DNA from: an uncultured Coriobacteriaceae bacterium | Lineage (GTDB): Bacteria; Actinomycetota; Coriobacteriia; Coriobacteriales; Atopobiaceae | Assembly: GCA_902791035.1 (NCBI GenBank) | Contig: CADAUA010000011.1 | Location: 1 to 64,000 of the forward strand | Length of the DNA: 64,000 nucleotides | Reading direction: 5' to 3' | Shown: one piece after another, positions 1-8,384 of the stretch | How positions within the stretch are numbered: the stretch's first letter is position 1 | Layout of the letters: every line of letters starts with the position of its first letter | Notes under the pieces: model-generated | Told to the model about the DNA's origin: nothing | Database searches by the model: none | What the model saw: only the letters and a program-made list of their open reading frames with translations | Program-made: the position numbers and the translations under genes

Positions 1-93
1 GACACCTGAACCTCGCAATCCGTGCCCCGCATGGGCACATAGTCGCGGGATTCGGATTGCTAGTCAAGCCGTGTCCCAATCAGGCCAGCCACA

Positions 94-159
94 TCAGGCC
101 TCCTTGAACTCAAGGTTCTGTGACTCCGCAAGTACATAGTTCTCATCACGAAAAGACAT
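94..159 (-). pseudogene. AlbA_2/Schlafen-type protein, N-terminal remnant
   Basis: A 21-codon reading frame begins at ATG 159 behind a GGGGGTG ribosome site and ends at TGA 94-96. Its last residues, ESQNLEFKEA, match the opening strand of AlbA_2 (divergent AAA-4) putative DNA-binding domains, which usually start with an E-S-x-x-L-E-F-K signature. Family members are hundreds of residues long, so this is only the first exon-like scrap of such a gene. The in-frame stop directly after the signature shows it is broken. No continuation is visible in the 90 bases left to the window edge. The call rests on one short motif. Confidence 0.4.
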
Positions 160-537
160 GGCACCCCCTAGCTACATTTGGTGGCTATGGTACCGCGCGC
201 GGAGCTCCTACGGAAACATGGTTTACGCCTCATCTGAGGTTCACCGAAGAGGTCGGGCGGTCCGATGACTAGTTTACGGCCGTATACACCACGTTGCGAA
301 AAAACGTCGCGGTACCAGCCGTGTCGTCGCCCACAAACTGGACGACCTCAACCGTGTGATCCCCTGCGACCAGGGCATTGCCAATCAGGCTCACTACACC
401 CCCCGCTCGCGCCACCGTTCGTCCCACCGCGCGCAAACCGCCCAACCCCGTAACCACGAGCTGCTATCGTCTAGTCGTCTCCGCATTCGTCTCCGCAACA
501 TCAGCCATTGCTCGCTCAGTCCCCTCGGCAGGCTCAC
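160..537. other. Intergenic stretch without a supported gene
   Basis: No frame here combines a ribosome site, plausible length and recognisable protein. A short minus-strand frame (269-457) reads rather protein-like near its end but has no start signal, and I do not call it. The stretch separates two broken genes and is probably decayed accessory DNA. Confidence 0.5.
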
Positions 538-1164
538 ATGACAACCACAGCCACATCCAACGTGCAGCGCGGCGAGTCGCGCTGGCGCTTCCCAGACAAC
601 CGCCACGGCGAGATTCGCGGCTTCAACGACGTGGGCGTAAGGACCTTCGACGCAAACACGATAAGCTCGGTCGTGCGCGAGAGCATCCAGAACAGCCTGG
701 ACGCCGCCCTCGACCGCACCGGCACGGCTCCCGTCCGCGTGGAGTTCGAGCTCTTCTCCATGGACGGCGCGGACGTGCCGGACTCCGAGCGGCTCTACGT
801 GAGCCTCTTGGCCTGTCAGGACTTCTGCAGCTCAGACAGGCAGGCAGACAAGTTCTTCTCGCATGCGGCGGACCACATCGAAGGTAGGATCCCGGTACTG
901 CGCATCTCCGACCACGGCACGACCGGCCTCCGCGGCGCGGCCAGCGGCGAGACCTCCACCGACTGGAGCCGCCTGGTCAAGGAGAGCGGCTCCTCCAGCA
1001 AGGACGACTTCTTGAGCGATAGCACTGAGAAGCCCGACATTAGCGTAGTCGACAGTACCGACGGTACAGCACTCCCCCTAAGCCCATGTCACCGCTCAGC
1101 TCAGCACCTCAATGACACTACACTGCATTTCCACCGGACAGCCAATCTCTCAGCTGGGATATGA
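538..1164 (+). pseudogene. GHKL-type ATPase, truncated after the first ATP-binding motifs
   Basis: The protein from ATG 538 carries an N-box (RESIQNSLDA, about residues 42-51) and a G1-box-like LRISDHGTTGLRG (about 121-133), the Bergerat-fold signature of GHKL ATPases. About residue 160 (near base 1010), after GSSSKDD, the family resemblance stops. Intact relatives continue with a glycine-rich lid (the G2 box), and here unrelated sequence runs to a stop at 1164. The protein therefore lacks half of its nucleotide pocket and all downstream domains. The frame overlaps the start of the helicase gene by four bases. It was probably once the partner of that helicase in a defence-type locus. The start has only a weak AGG upstream. 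Confidence 0.6.
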
Positions 1165-3980
1165 TGCAAAACATGATAGATACGAGCGTACATATAACCA
1201 AGTTGGCTGGATCCCCAGAGCCTTCCTCTGCACCCCGAGAGGACGGCCTGGATCCATCCCTTCCTCCGCACGTACGGCGCGACCTCGCCCTCTTCCGCGA
1301 GAAGGTCTATGCCGAGATGTACGCCCTCAAAGATAGGGGCGGCCGCAAGCATCGCATCACCAACGGCGAGCGCATCAAGGCCATGGGTGGCGGCACCATC
1401 TACACCTTCGACCTCGAATCGGAGCTCTTCCTTGCCGAGGACTCGCCTGTGTCCCTCACCGTAGGCGAGAAGGCTGTCAAGGGTAGTGTGTTCGCCTGCG
1501 AGGAGTTCAAGATCACGCTCCTGTTGGCACGCGACATGGGCGAGCGCATAACCTCGGCCTTCATCAGCGCAGAACCATGGCAGCTACTGGAGAGCCTTGG
1601 CGAGCACCTCTCGCTAATGAATCCCACTGATCACCAGCTTGCCGTCAAACTCATGGACGAAGGCCCGCGCCTGGCCACGCAAAGAAGGATCGGCGAGGTC
1701 GCCCGAGGCCAGACCGTCGCGAAGCAACACGTACGCGAGAACCCAATCACGGTCATATGGGGACCGCCCGGCACAGGTAAGACCCATACCATGGCTGAGG
1801 TTGCCATCGAGTGCATCACCCAGGGCAAGACGGTACTCGTGGTCTCCCACAGCAACATTTCCGTCGACGGTGTCGCGGCCAAGGTTGCCGAGATCATGCG
1901 CAAAGAGGGAATGGAGACTCTGCTTGAGAGAGGGCAGGTCATACGCTTCGGTCGCGTGAGGGATCAAGGCCTCACACAGGATGAGGACGTGGTCTCCTAC
2001 CTCCAGGCCCTCAATGCATCGCCAGACCTCAAGAAGGAAATGGATGACCTCTACACAGAGCGCCGGCGTTTGGACCGCTCTGGGTCGCGGGATTCCGACT
2101 CAGACCCCAAAATGACGGAACGGCAACGCCGCGAAAGGCTCGTGGAGATCCAGCAGAGGCTCAAGGCAATTCGGTCCCTCGTTGCAGCTAACGAGACCTA
2201 TGTGGTCAAGCACGCCCGACTTCTGGCCACCACCGTTTCCAAGCTCTACGCTAACAGCATGTTTGACATCCGCAAGTTTGACGTGGTGATGTTCGACGAG
2301 ATAAGCATGGCCCTGATACCCCAGGTCCTGTGCGCCGCCATGTATGCACGCAACAAGCTCGTGCTCGTGGGCGATTTCCGCCAGTTGGCACCCATTGTGC
2401 AGAGTGAGGCCGCTAGACCGACCCTCTCGCGCGACCTCTTCTCGTACCTCAAAATCGTTGACAGCCGGCAGCAAGCCTACTATCACCCTTGGCTCGTCAT
2501 GCTCAATGAGCAGCGACGCATGCACCCAGCAATCGCAGCGTTTCCAAACAAGGAGTACTACGGCAGCCTCCTAGCCAACCACGAGTCCGTTGTCCATGGC
2601 AGGGACCGCATAGCCAATGCCGCGCCTTGTCCAGCCAGCCCAGTGGTCCTTGTCAATCTCCGCGGTGCCTATTGCCCTTCGGCAAGCAACGCCGATCACT
2701 CCAGGTTCAACATACTCAGTGGCATCACCTCGTTTGGGTTGGCCGTCACAGCCTTTAGGGACGGCACCAACTCGATAGGCATCATCACGCCCTATGTAGC
2801 CCAAGCACAGCTGGTGCGTGCCCTCTTGCGCGATTACGTCGACAAGCTCGGCAAGAAAGACTACGAGCATGCGCAGGCAATCGCCTGCTCCACTGTTCAC
2901 CAGTTCCAGGGCTCGGAACGTGATGCCATCATCCTCGACACGGTGGAGAGCTATCCTGCCGCAAAGCCGGGGATTCTTACCTCGAAGAACGTGAACGGCC
3001 AAGTAGACCGTCTCATCAACGTGGCAGTCACTCGTGCCCGTGGCAAGCTCATAACCGTGGCAAACAAGGACTTCTGGGAGTCGGCAGCCCCAGAGGGCAA
3101 CGCCTTCGCAGAGCTGCTGAAGCATGAGAGGGTAAATGACAAGTACATCGGGCCGGTACACGGGCAGAGCGCCGAATTCCTGAAGTCGCTTGACCTGGGC
3201 CCTAACCTAGAGCTCATGGATGAGAACAGCGCCACGGACATGCTCATCAAGGACATCAACAGGACCTCGCAGCGGGTTGTCCTCTCCATCCCAGATGGCA
3301 AGCTCCTGGAGCCGTATGCCTCGCGCATCTGCGATGCCATACGCCGCGCCCGTAGCCGCGGGCTAACGGTTCTTATCAAGTGTTACAACAGCAAGGCTTT
3401 ACCCGATGACTGGAAGGGTCTGGCCTGGAAGTCGGAGGACGCCATCTTCCCTCTCGTGGTTCTCGATGGGACCATCTGCTGGTATGGCATGCCTCCCTCT
3501 CGCCTGAGGCCCACCACCAACGCGAGCTATGCGCCGGCCACCACAGTCAGGACGCCTATTAGAATCACCGGACGCCATACGGTAGACATGATCTGGTCTC
3601 TGACCGGACTTGAGTCACGCAAGTCGGATGGCAACGCACAACTGCTGCGCGAGCGTCGGGGCAGCACGGCAGACGACGAGAGCGGCTCGAAGGCCTACGG
3701 CTTGGCAAGGTACATCAAGGAGCACAAGAAGTGCCCCAAGTGCGGTGCGGAGATGCGGCTCACGAAGAGCTACACCAAGGGCTCCTACTACCTGCGCTGC
3801 ACAAAGGACAAGACCCACATCGACTATCTGCGAGCCGATGATGTCAATCACTACTTCGTCGTATCCCAGGCAAGGTGTCCTCAGTGCGGCGCCACGATGC
3901 AGGCGCGGCTGGGTAGGTATGGCGTCTATATCACATGCGACGGGCCTGCGCAGCACAACGTGAAACCGAATGAGGTGTAG
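1161..3980 (+). CDS. Upf1/Dna2-like SF1 helicase with PLD-like tail and zinc ribbons
   Basis: This 939-residue superfamily 1 helicase shows Walker A WGPPGTGKT near residue 200, Walker B MFDEIS near 378, motif III LVGDFRQLAP, motif V HQFQGSERD near 578 and motif VI VAVTRARG near 622. These are COG1112-type features of RNA/DNA helicases. Residues about 690-800 resemble a phospholipase-D-like nuclease fold, but I see no intact HxK(x4)D motif, so catalysis is doubtful. Two C-terminal CxxC zinc ribbons (from about 857 and 911) resemble topoisomerase-I fingers. Helicase plus PLD in one chain is the architecture described for type II Mokosh anti-phage proteins. That link is inferred from family knowledge. 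The base composition is less GC-rich than the later genes, which suggests transfer. The start is uncertain because no good ribosome site precedes ATG 1161 or 1173. Confidence 0.8.
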   Translation: MMQNMIDTSVHITKLAGSPEPSSAPREDGLDPSLPPHVRRDLALFREKVYAEMYALKDRGGRKHRITNGERIKAMGGGTIYTFDLESELFLAEDSPVSLTVGEKAVKGSVFACEEFKITLLLARDMGERITSAFISAEPWQLLESLGEHLSLMNPTDHQLAVKLMDEGPRLATQRRIGEVARGQTVAKQHVRENPITVIWGPPGTGKTHTMAEVAIECITQGKTVLVVSHSNISVDGVAAKVAEIMRKEGMETLLERGQVIRFGRVRDQGLTQDEDVVSYLQALNASPDLKKEMDDLYTERRRLDRSGSRDSDSDPKMTERQRRERLVEIQQRLKAIRSLVAANETYVVKHARLLATTVSKLYANSMFDIRKFDVVMFDEISMALIPQVLCAAMYARNKLVLVGDFRQLAPIVQSEAARPTLSRDLFSYLKIVDSRQQAYYHPWLVMLNEQRRMHPAIAAFPNKEYYGSLLANHESVVHGRDRIANAAPCPASPVVLVNLRGAYCPSASNADHSRFNILSGITSFGLAVTAFRDGTNSIGIITPYVAQAQLVRALLRDYVDKLGKKDYEHAQAIACSTVHQFQGSERDAIILDTVESYPAAKPGILTSKNVNGQVDRLINVAVTRARGKLITVANKDFWESAAPEGNAFAELLKHERVNDKYIGPVHGQSAEFLKSLDLGPNLELMDENSATDMLIKDINRTSQRVVLSIPDGKLLEPYASRICDAIRRARSRGLTVLIKCYNSKALPDDWKGLAWKSEDAIFPLVVLDGTICWYGMPPSRLRPTTNASYAPATTVRTPIRITGRHTVDMIWSLTGLESRKSDGNAQLLRERRGSTADDESGSKAYGLARYIKEHKKCPKCGAEMRLTKSYTKGSYYLRCTKDKTHIDYLRADDVNHYFVVSQARCPQCGATMQARLGRYGVYITCDGPAQHNVKPNEV

Positions 3981-4093
3981 GGCTCCTGGCGCAGCTGGGG
4001 GCCTCAGGTAGATAAGGTCAAGCACAATCTAGTTGCGCGGGGGTGCTATAACCACAGCAGCAAACTTCTCCCCACCCCACCTGCGAGGCACCC

Positions 4094-4429
4094 ATGGACT
4101 TCCCCACCGCACAGACCAAGGCCCTCTCCTTCCGCCACGAGCGCGACTGGGAGCAGTTCCACAACCCCAAGGACCTGGCCATATCCATCAGCCTGGAGGC
4201 CGCCGAGCTCCTCGAGTGCTTCCAGTGGTCCGGCACGGCCACGGACGTCCCCGCCCGTCACCAGGAGATGTGCGACGAGCTGGCCGACGTCCTTATCTAC
4301 TGCATCTACCTGGCCGACGAGCTGGGCGTGAGCATCCCGGAGGCCATCTCCGCAAAGATCGACCAAGACGCGCTAAAGTACCCCGTAAGCAAGGCCCGCG
4401 GCAACTCAAGGAAGTACACGGAGCTGTGA
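4094..4429 (+). CDS. MazG-like nucleotide pyrophosphohydrolase
   Basis: This 111-residue protein belongs to the all-alpha NTP-pyrophosphatase superfamily (short MazG / RS21-C6 type). It should cleave nucleoside triphosphates to monophosphates and pyrophosphate. The metal-binding pattern is present as EAAELLECFQW (about residues 35-45) followed by EMCDELADVLIY (about 57-69), giving the ExxE...ExxD arrangement. The ATG at 4094 sits six bases behind GAGG, and a TATAAC box lies at 4047-4052. Its stop codon overlaps the GTG start of the next gene (GTGA), so the two are translationally coupled. MazG-like proteins often occur in phages and defence islands, and the partner here supports such a role. 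Confidence 0.85.
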   Translation: MDFPTAQTKALSFRHERDWEQFHNPKDLAISISLEAAELLECFQWSGTATDVPARHQEMCDELADVLIYCIYLADELGVSIPEAISAKIDQDALKYPVSKARGNSRKYTEL

Positions 4430-6114
4430 AGGTCATCCCCACACAGTCGGCACCCACGCCACCGCACGGCAGCCAGTTCGTCGTGGACAGCTGTCCCTTC
4501 CATCCTGGCGCCGACGGCTCCATCGATCCCTCGCTCCTCCACATCAAGGAGTCCCGCCTCTACGACTGGCCCATGGTCTATATCCTGGCCAACTCCTCCG
4601 AGGCATACGTGGGCCAGACCACCAGCATCGTGCGCCGCATGCACCAGCATGGCGACAACCCCGAGAAGCGGGCCTTCACCCGGGCGAACGTCATCTACAA
4701 CGCCGAGGCAAACATGTCCGTGATCACGGACTACGAGTCCCGCCTCATCCAGCTCATGCACGCCGACGGCAAATTCACCCTCACGAACAAGAACGAGGGC
4801 ATTTCCGACTCCAACTACTTCTCCAAGCACCAATACGACGACATGTTCGAGGAGCTCTGGACGGAGTTGCGCGCGATGGACCTCGCCAAGTCCACCATCG
4901 CCGAGCTGGAGGAGACCGAGGTCTTCAAGTACTCGCCCTACAAGGGTCTCAACGAGGACCAGAAGGACGCCTTCTGGAAGATCCAGACCGCTATCCGCGA
5001 CGCGCGCGAGGAGCCCATCGTGGTGGAGGGCATGCCCGGCACGGGAAAGACGGTACTCGCCGTCTACCTGCTCAAGGCCCTGCGTGACGACGAGCGCTTC
5101 AGGGATAAGAACATCCGTATCGTGGAGCCCATGCCCGCGCTGCGCAAGACCCTGCAAAACTCCCTCAAGGGCGTAAAGAACCTGAGCAAAGACGACGTCA
5201 TCGGCCCCGGCGACGTGGCAAAGGCACGCTACACGGGCGGTAAGGCACACAAACCCTTTGATATCCTGCTGGTAGACGAGGCGCACCGCCTCAAGCAGTA
5301 CAAGACCATCGTAAATCGCGACAGCTTCATCAAGACCACCAACGCGCTGGGCATGAGTGTGGAGGACGGCGTTACCCAGCTGGACTGGATCCTCAAACAA
5401 GCCAAGGTACCGGTGCTCTTCTACGACCCCATGCAGGTAGTAGGCCCCTCCGGCATCAGCCCGAGCATCATGCGCGACCGCCTGTGCGATGCCTTCGAAC
5501 ACCCCATCCGCCTGGAGAGCCAGATGCGCGTGAAGGGCGGCAAGCGCTACCTGGACTACGTGGCCGATGTGCTCTGGGGACGGGCCAGCAAACGCCAAGA
5601 CTTCGGCGGCTACGAGTTTAGGCTGCACGACGACTTTCACGAGTTCTGTCGTAGCTTCGACGAGCACCTGGCTGACCACGACCTCACCCGCATGGTGGCC
5701 GGCTTCGCATGGCCTTGGGCCTCCAAGAAAGACAAGTCTATCTACGACATTGCCATCGACGGCATACCCATCCGCTGGAACACCACCACGACCAACTGGG
5801 TGGGCAGGGGCCTGAGTGACCCGACCGTGGCGCACGAGATGGGCGTCATCCACACCATCCAGGGCTACGACCTCAGCTACGCTTACGTGGTCATCGGTCC
5901 CGACCTGCGCTACGACAAGGCCCACCGGCGCGTGGTCGTGGACCGCGGCAGCTACTACGACAGGAACGGCAAGCAGGGCGCTTCGGATCGGGAGCTGGAC
6001 GAGTACGTCAAGCACGTGTACTACGTGCTTCTGACCCGTGGCATCCAGGGTACGCACGTCTACGCGTGCGACGCGGCCATGCGCGAGTACTTGTCGCGAT
6101 TTATGGGGCGATAG
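4426..6114 (+). CDS. GIY-YIG nuclease fused to DUF2075 (Schlafen-3-like) helicase
   Basis: The 562-residue protein starts at GTG 4426, inside the stop codon of the MazG gene. The reading frame is open further upstream, but only as a shadow of mazG. Residues about 50-125 look like a GIY-YIG nuclease domain (VYILANSS...AYVGQT...RRMHQH). A DUF2075 P-loop domain follows, with Walker A EGMPGTGKTV (about 201-210), Walker B LLVDEAHRL (about 281-289) and a late IHTIQGYD helicase-like motif. DUF2075 proteins are predicted nucleic-acid helicases. Fusion with a nuclease fits cleavage of foreign or damaged nucleic acid. A second DUF2075 protein with a different nuclease domain lies at 11766-13655. Confidence 0.85.
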   Translation: MKVIPTQSAPTPPHGSQFVVDSCPFHPGADGSIDPSLLHIKESRLYDWPMVYILANSSEAYVGQTTSIVRRMHQHGDNPEKRAFTRANVIYNAEANMSVITDYESRLIQLMHADGKFTLTNKNEGISDSNYFSKHQYDDMFEELWTELRAMDLAKSTIAELEETEVFKYSPYKGLNEDQKDAFWKIQTAIRDAREEPIVVEGMPGTGKTVLAVYLLKALRDDERFRDKNIRIVEPMPALRKTLQNSLKGVKNLSKDDVIGPGDVAKARYTGGKAHKPFDILLVDEAHRLKQYKTIVNRDSFIKTTNALGMSVEDGVTQLDWILKQAKVPVLFYDPMQVVGPSGISPSIMRDRLCDAFEHPIRLESQMRVKGGKRYLDYVADVLWGRASKRQDFGGYEFRLHDDFHEFCRSFDEHLADHDLTRMVAGFAWPWASKKDKSIYDIAIDGIPIRWNTTTTNWVGRGLSDPTVAHEMGVIHTIQGYDLSYAYVVIGPDLRYDKAHRRVVVDRGSYYDRNGKQGASDRELDEYVKHVYYVLLTRGIQGTHVYACDAAMREYLSRFMGR

Positions 6115-6316
6115 AAGCCGTCGACCCCCGGCAAATAATTCGCGAGCCGGGCGATCCCGATGAGCTCGTCGGCACCAACGCTCACGCATTAGGACCGTCA
6201 CTGGGGGTCCAGCTGGACAAGCCGCCCGTGGCATCGCCCGCACCACGGACGGCATCATTTCGGAATAACGCTGGCATCCCCGCGGAATAATGGGTGGCAT
6301 CATTGCGAGCAAATAC
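6115..6316. repeat. Intergenic stretch with a 22-23 bp iterated motif
   Basis: At 6251-6309 a motif beginning GGCATC and continuing with CGGAATAA occurs at 6251 and 6273, with a third, shorter copy at 6296. The spacing is about 22-23 bp, close to two helical turns, as in iteron or operator arrays. The rest of the stretch shows nothing I can name. Confidence 0.35.
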
Positions 6317-6559
6317 TCACCGGTTCCTTGTCGTACCCATGGCAATGATCTTCCCATCGGCAACCAGCGGCAAGATGTGGCGTCCTACGGTCTTCTCGGT
6401 GACATCGGCGAAGAGTGCTACTCCGGGAACCGCCGCGTACCCGTAGTCGGCCAGCATCTGGAATATGACTTCGTCAACGTCGAACGATGCGCCAAGCGCG
6501 GATGCCGTGCCCTTGAGGATTGGGACCGCCACTTCAAAGACGTCCCTCTCGCTGAGCAC
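6317..6559 (-). pseudogene. Short winged-helix-like fragment
   Basis: An 80-codon frame from GTG 6559 ends with ADVTEKTVGRHILPLVADGK, which reads like the recognition helix and wing of a winged helix (T-x-x-T-V-x-R-H-x-x-x-L). Such segments close many AlbA_2 or Fic-type regulators. An in-frame TAG lies just upstream of the GTG and there is no ribosome site, so this looks like the 3' relic of a larger gene. It could be a chance frame. Confidence 0.3.
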
Positions 6560-6625
6560 CGGCCGAGCGCCACCGCGCCTCGGCCGTACGGCCTATCATG
6601 CTTGCTACTCATATCTGCGCGGTAG

Positions 6626-6655
6626 CACCTGCAAGTGACATGTCACTTGCAGGTG
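6626..6655. repeat. 30-bp perfect palindrome, family A copy 1
   Basis: The half-site CACCTGCAAGTGACA is followed by its exact reverse complement. About 10 bp downstream lies TTGATTGCAAGTTGTATAAC and then TGCAGGTAG, a segment that recurs after other copies. It sits in the 3' region of the DUF4143 ATPase gene, in the AT-richer gap. Confidence 0.9.
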
Positions 6656-6761
6656 GGTGGCAGTTGATTGCAAGTTGTATAACTGCAGGTAGTTGTGACA
6701 GCGACTCGCCCTTGTCAACGGAAAAAGCCACCAGCAGCTGCTCCCCACCCGCGGCCACCCG

Positions 6762-8069
6762 TCACGCCCAGTTGCACGTGCTCCCCACGGCCCAGAGCGG
6801 CACGTTGCGCATCCAGCCCTGGTCCCTAAAGCCGGAGAGGCTGAGGCGCCGGGCCTTCATCCCCTCGTAGCGGTCGCAGAAGGCGCGCAGGCTCTTCGCC
6901 CGCAGGTTCTCCTCCGCCTTGACCTCTATGGGATAGACCTTCCCCTCGCGCTGCACGATAAAGTCCACCTCGCCAGACGAGTTCTCTGCCGACCAGTAGA
7001 AGGGCTCGGCACCGCATGCGCCCACAAGCTCCTGGCACACGTACTGCTCCGTGAGGGCGCCCTTGAACTCCGTGAACACGCCATTGCCCTCAAGCACCAC
7101 ACGCGGATCCAGGCCGCTCATGGCGCCGAGGAGCCCCACATCTACGAGAAAGACCTTGAACGACTTGCCGTCATCGTATGCCGAGAGGGGCATGCCGGGC
7201 TTGGCTACGCGATGTACGCGACGGACGAGTCCCGCACCCTCGAGCCAGGCCAGGCACTCGTCGAAGTCGCTCGCCCGTGCGCCAGCGCGCACCTGGCCAA
7301 ACACGAACTTCTTGTTCTCGCGCGAGAGGTGGCCTGGGATGGACTCCCATACGAGCATGGTACGAGGCAGGAGACGGGCTGGGATATGCTTGGCGAAGTC
7401 CCGCGCATAGCCGCCCAGGATCTCCTCTTGGACCTGCCTTGCCGCGAGAAAGTCGCCCCCCTCCGCCGCCGCAAAGGCCTTCACCGCTTCTGGCATCCCT
7501 CCGACCACATAGTACTGCTTGAGAAGGTCCGCCAGCTTCTGGCCAAAGGGCCCCATGAGGGACTCATCGCCAGAAGAAACGAGGTCTGCGAAGCGCCCGT
7601 TTCCCGTGGCACGCAGGAACTCCTGGAAGGTGAGGGGGTACAGGTCCAGCATGTTGACCTTGCCCACCGGAAAGCCCGACCCCCCGCTCGCAGATATTCC
7701 CAGCAGCGACCCCGCCGCCGCAACCGCATACTGGGGCGCGTCCTCGCAGAAGTACTTGAGGGAGGTGATGGCACGCGGGCAGGTCTGTATCTCATCGAGG
7801 ATTATGAGCGTGGAATCGGGACTGACGTCCACATCCAGCAGGAGTCCGAGCGAGGCGGCTATTCGCTTGAGGTCGAAGTCCGGCTCAAAGAGGCTTCGAG
7901 CCGTGGCATTGTTGTCGAGGGAGACATAGGCCACGTTGGCGAAGCACCGCCTGCCAAACTCCTTGAGAAGCCACGTCTTGCCCACCTGGCGGGCACCGTT
8001 GAGAATCAGCGGCTTGCGCCGGGGGCTGTCCTTCCACTCGAACAAGCGCGCCATGAGGTCTCGTTCCAT
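6762..8069 (-). CDS. AAA_14 / DUF4143 family ATPase (first copy)
   Basis: The 435-residue protein is a COG1373-type ATPase. Walker A NGARQVGKTWL lies near residues 20-30 and Walker B LIILDEIQTC near 88-97. The C-terminal DUF4143 part carries EVDFIVQREG...IEVKAEE, a PD-(D/E)XK-like nuclease core. The length is normal for the family. The ATG at 8069 has a strong GGAGG six bases upstream. Members are common in gut bacteria and are suspected to be selfish or defence-related, but their biochemical role is unsettled. An AT-rich leader with the palindrome ACGTAATTACGT (8123-8134) precedes the gene and may hold its promoter or operator. Confidence 0.9.
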   Translation of the reverse strand: MERDLMARLFEWKDSPRRKPLILNGARQVGKTWLLKEFGRRCFANVAYVSLDNNATARSLFEPDFDLKRIAASLGLLLDVDVSPDSTLIILDEIQTCPRAITSLKYFCEDAPQYAVAAAGSLLGISASGGSGFPVGKVNMLDLYPLTFQEFLRATGNGRFADLVSSGDESLMGPFGQKLADLLKQYYVVGGMPEAVKAFAAAEGGDFLAARQVQEEILGGYARDFAKHIPARLLPRTMLVWESIPGHLSRENKKFVFGQVRAGARASDFDECLAWLEGAGLVRRVHRVAKPGMPLSAYDDGKSFKVFLVDVGLLGAMSGLDPRVVLEGNGVFTEFKGALTEQYVCQELVGACGAEPFYWSAENSSGEVDFIVQREGKVYPIEVKAEENLRAKSLRAFCDRYEGMKARRLSLSGFRDQGWMRNVPLWAVGSTCNWA

Positions 8070-8122
8070 GGGTTGCCTCCTTTTTTACGTACTTATTTTT
8101 GTTGTATTCTACATTTTTATGG

Positions 8123-8134
8123 ACGTAATTACGT
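8123..8134. promoter_or_regulatory. Palindrome ACGTAATTACGT upstream of the DUF4143 gene
   Basis: This 12-bp perfect palindrome lies in the AT-rich leader about 55 bases before the ATG at 8069. The position suits an operator. No regulator is known, and no -35/-10 pair with standard spacing is convincing. Confidence 0.35.
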
Positions 8135-8198
8135 GTTCAATCGCATTTAATCGGTGGGTACGCACAGTCATCAGGCACTCTCGGGCTCTGCGCGGTGG

Positions 8199-8331
8199 CA
8201 CCTGCAAATGACATGTCATTTGCAGGTGGGCTGCAATTGGTTGCAAATCACATAATCTCAGGTAGACGCGCTGCCAGCAAGTCCTTGTCTCCCTCCGTAG
8301 GCACCTGCAACTGACATGTCATTTGCAGGTG
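8199..8331. repeat. Paired palindromes, family A copies 2 and 3
   Basis: Copy 2 (8199-8228) is a perfect 30-bp palindrome with half-site CACCTGCAAATGACA. Copy 3 (8302-8331) is the same apart from one base. Compared with copy 1, G:C in the stem is replaced by A:T on both arms, a compensatory change. Between the two lies the core TTGGTTGCAAATCACATAAT followed by CTCAGGTAG. The unit fills the gap between two DUF4143 genes. Confidence 0.85.
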
Positions 8332-8384
8332 CCCGTCGACCGCAGGTACCCGACACCTCGATCCAAGAGGGCTCGCCCCCTTGG

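Noticed and set aside
15-60. GCAATCCG ... CGGATTGC pairing that looked tRNA-like
   Set aside because: There is no anticodon arm, T-loop or CCA-like end that fits; only one 8-bp pairing remains.
4306-6363. Long open frame on the minus strand opposite the GIY-YIG/DUF2075 gene
   Set aside because: It is antisense to a gene with clear domains; its product is Val/Leu/His-rich without family features, as expected from GC-rich shadow frames.
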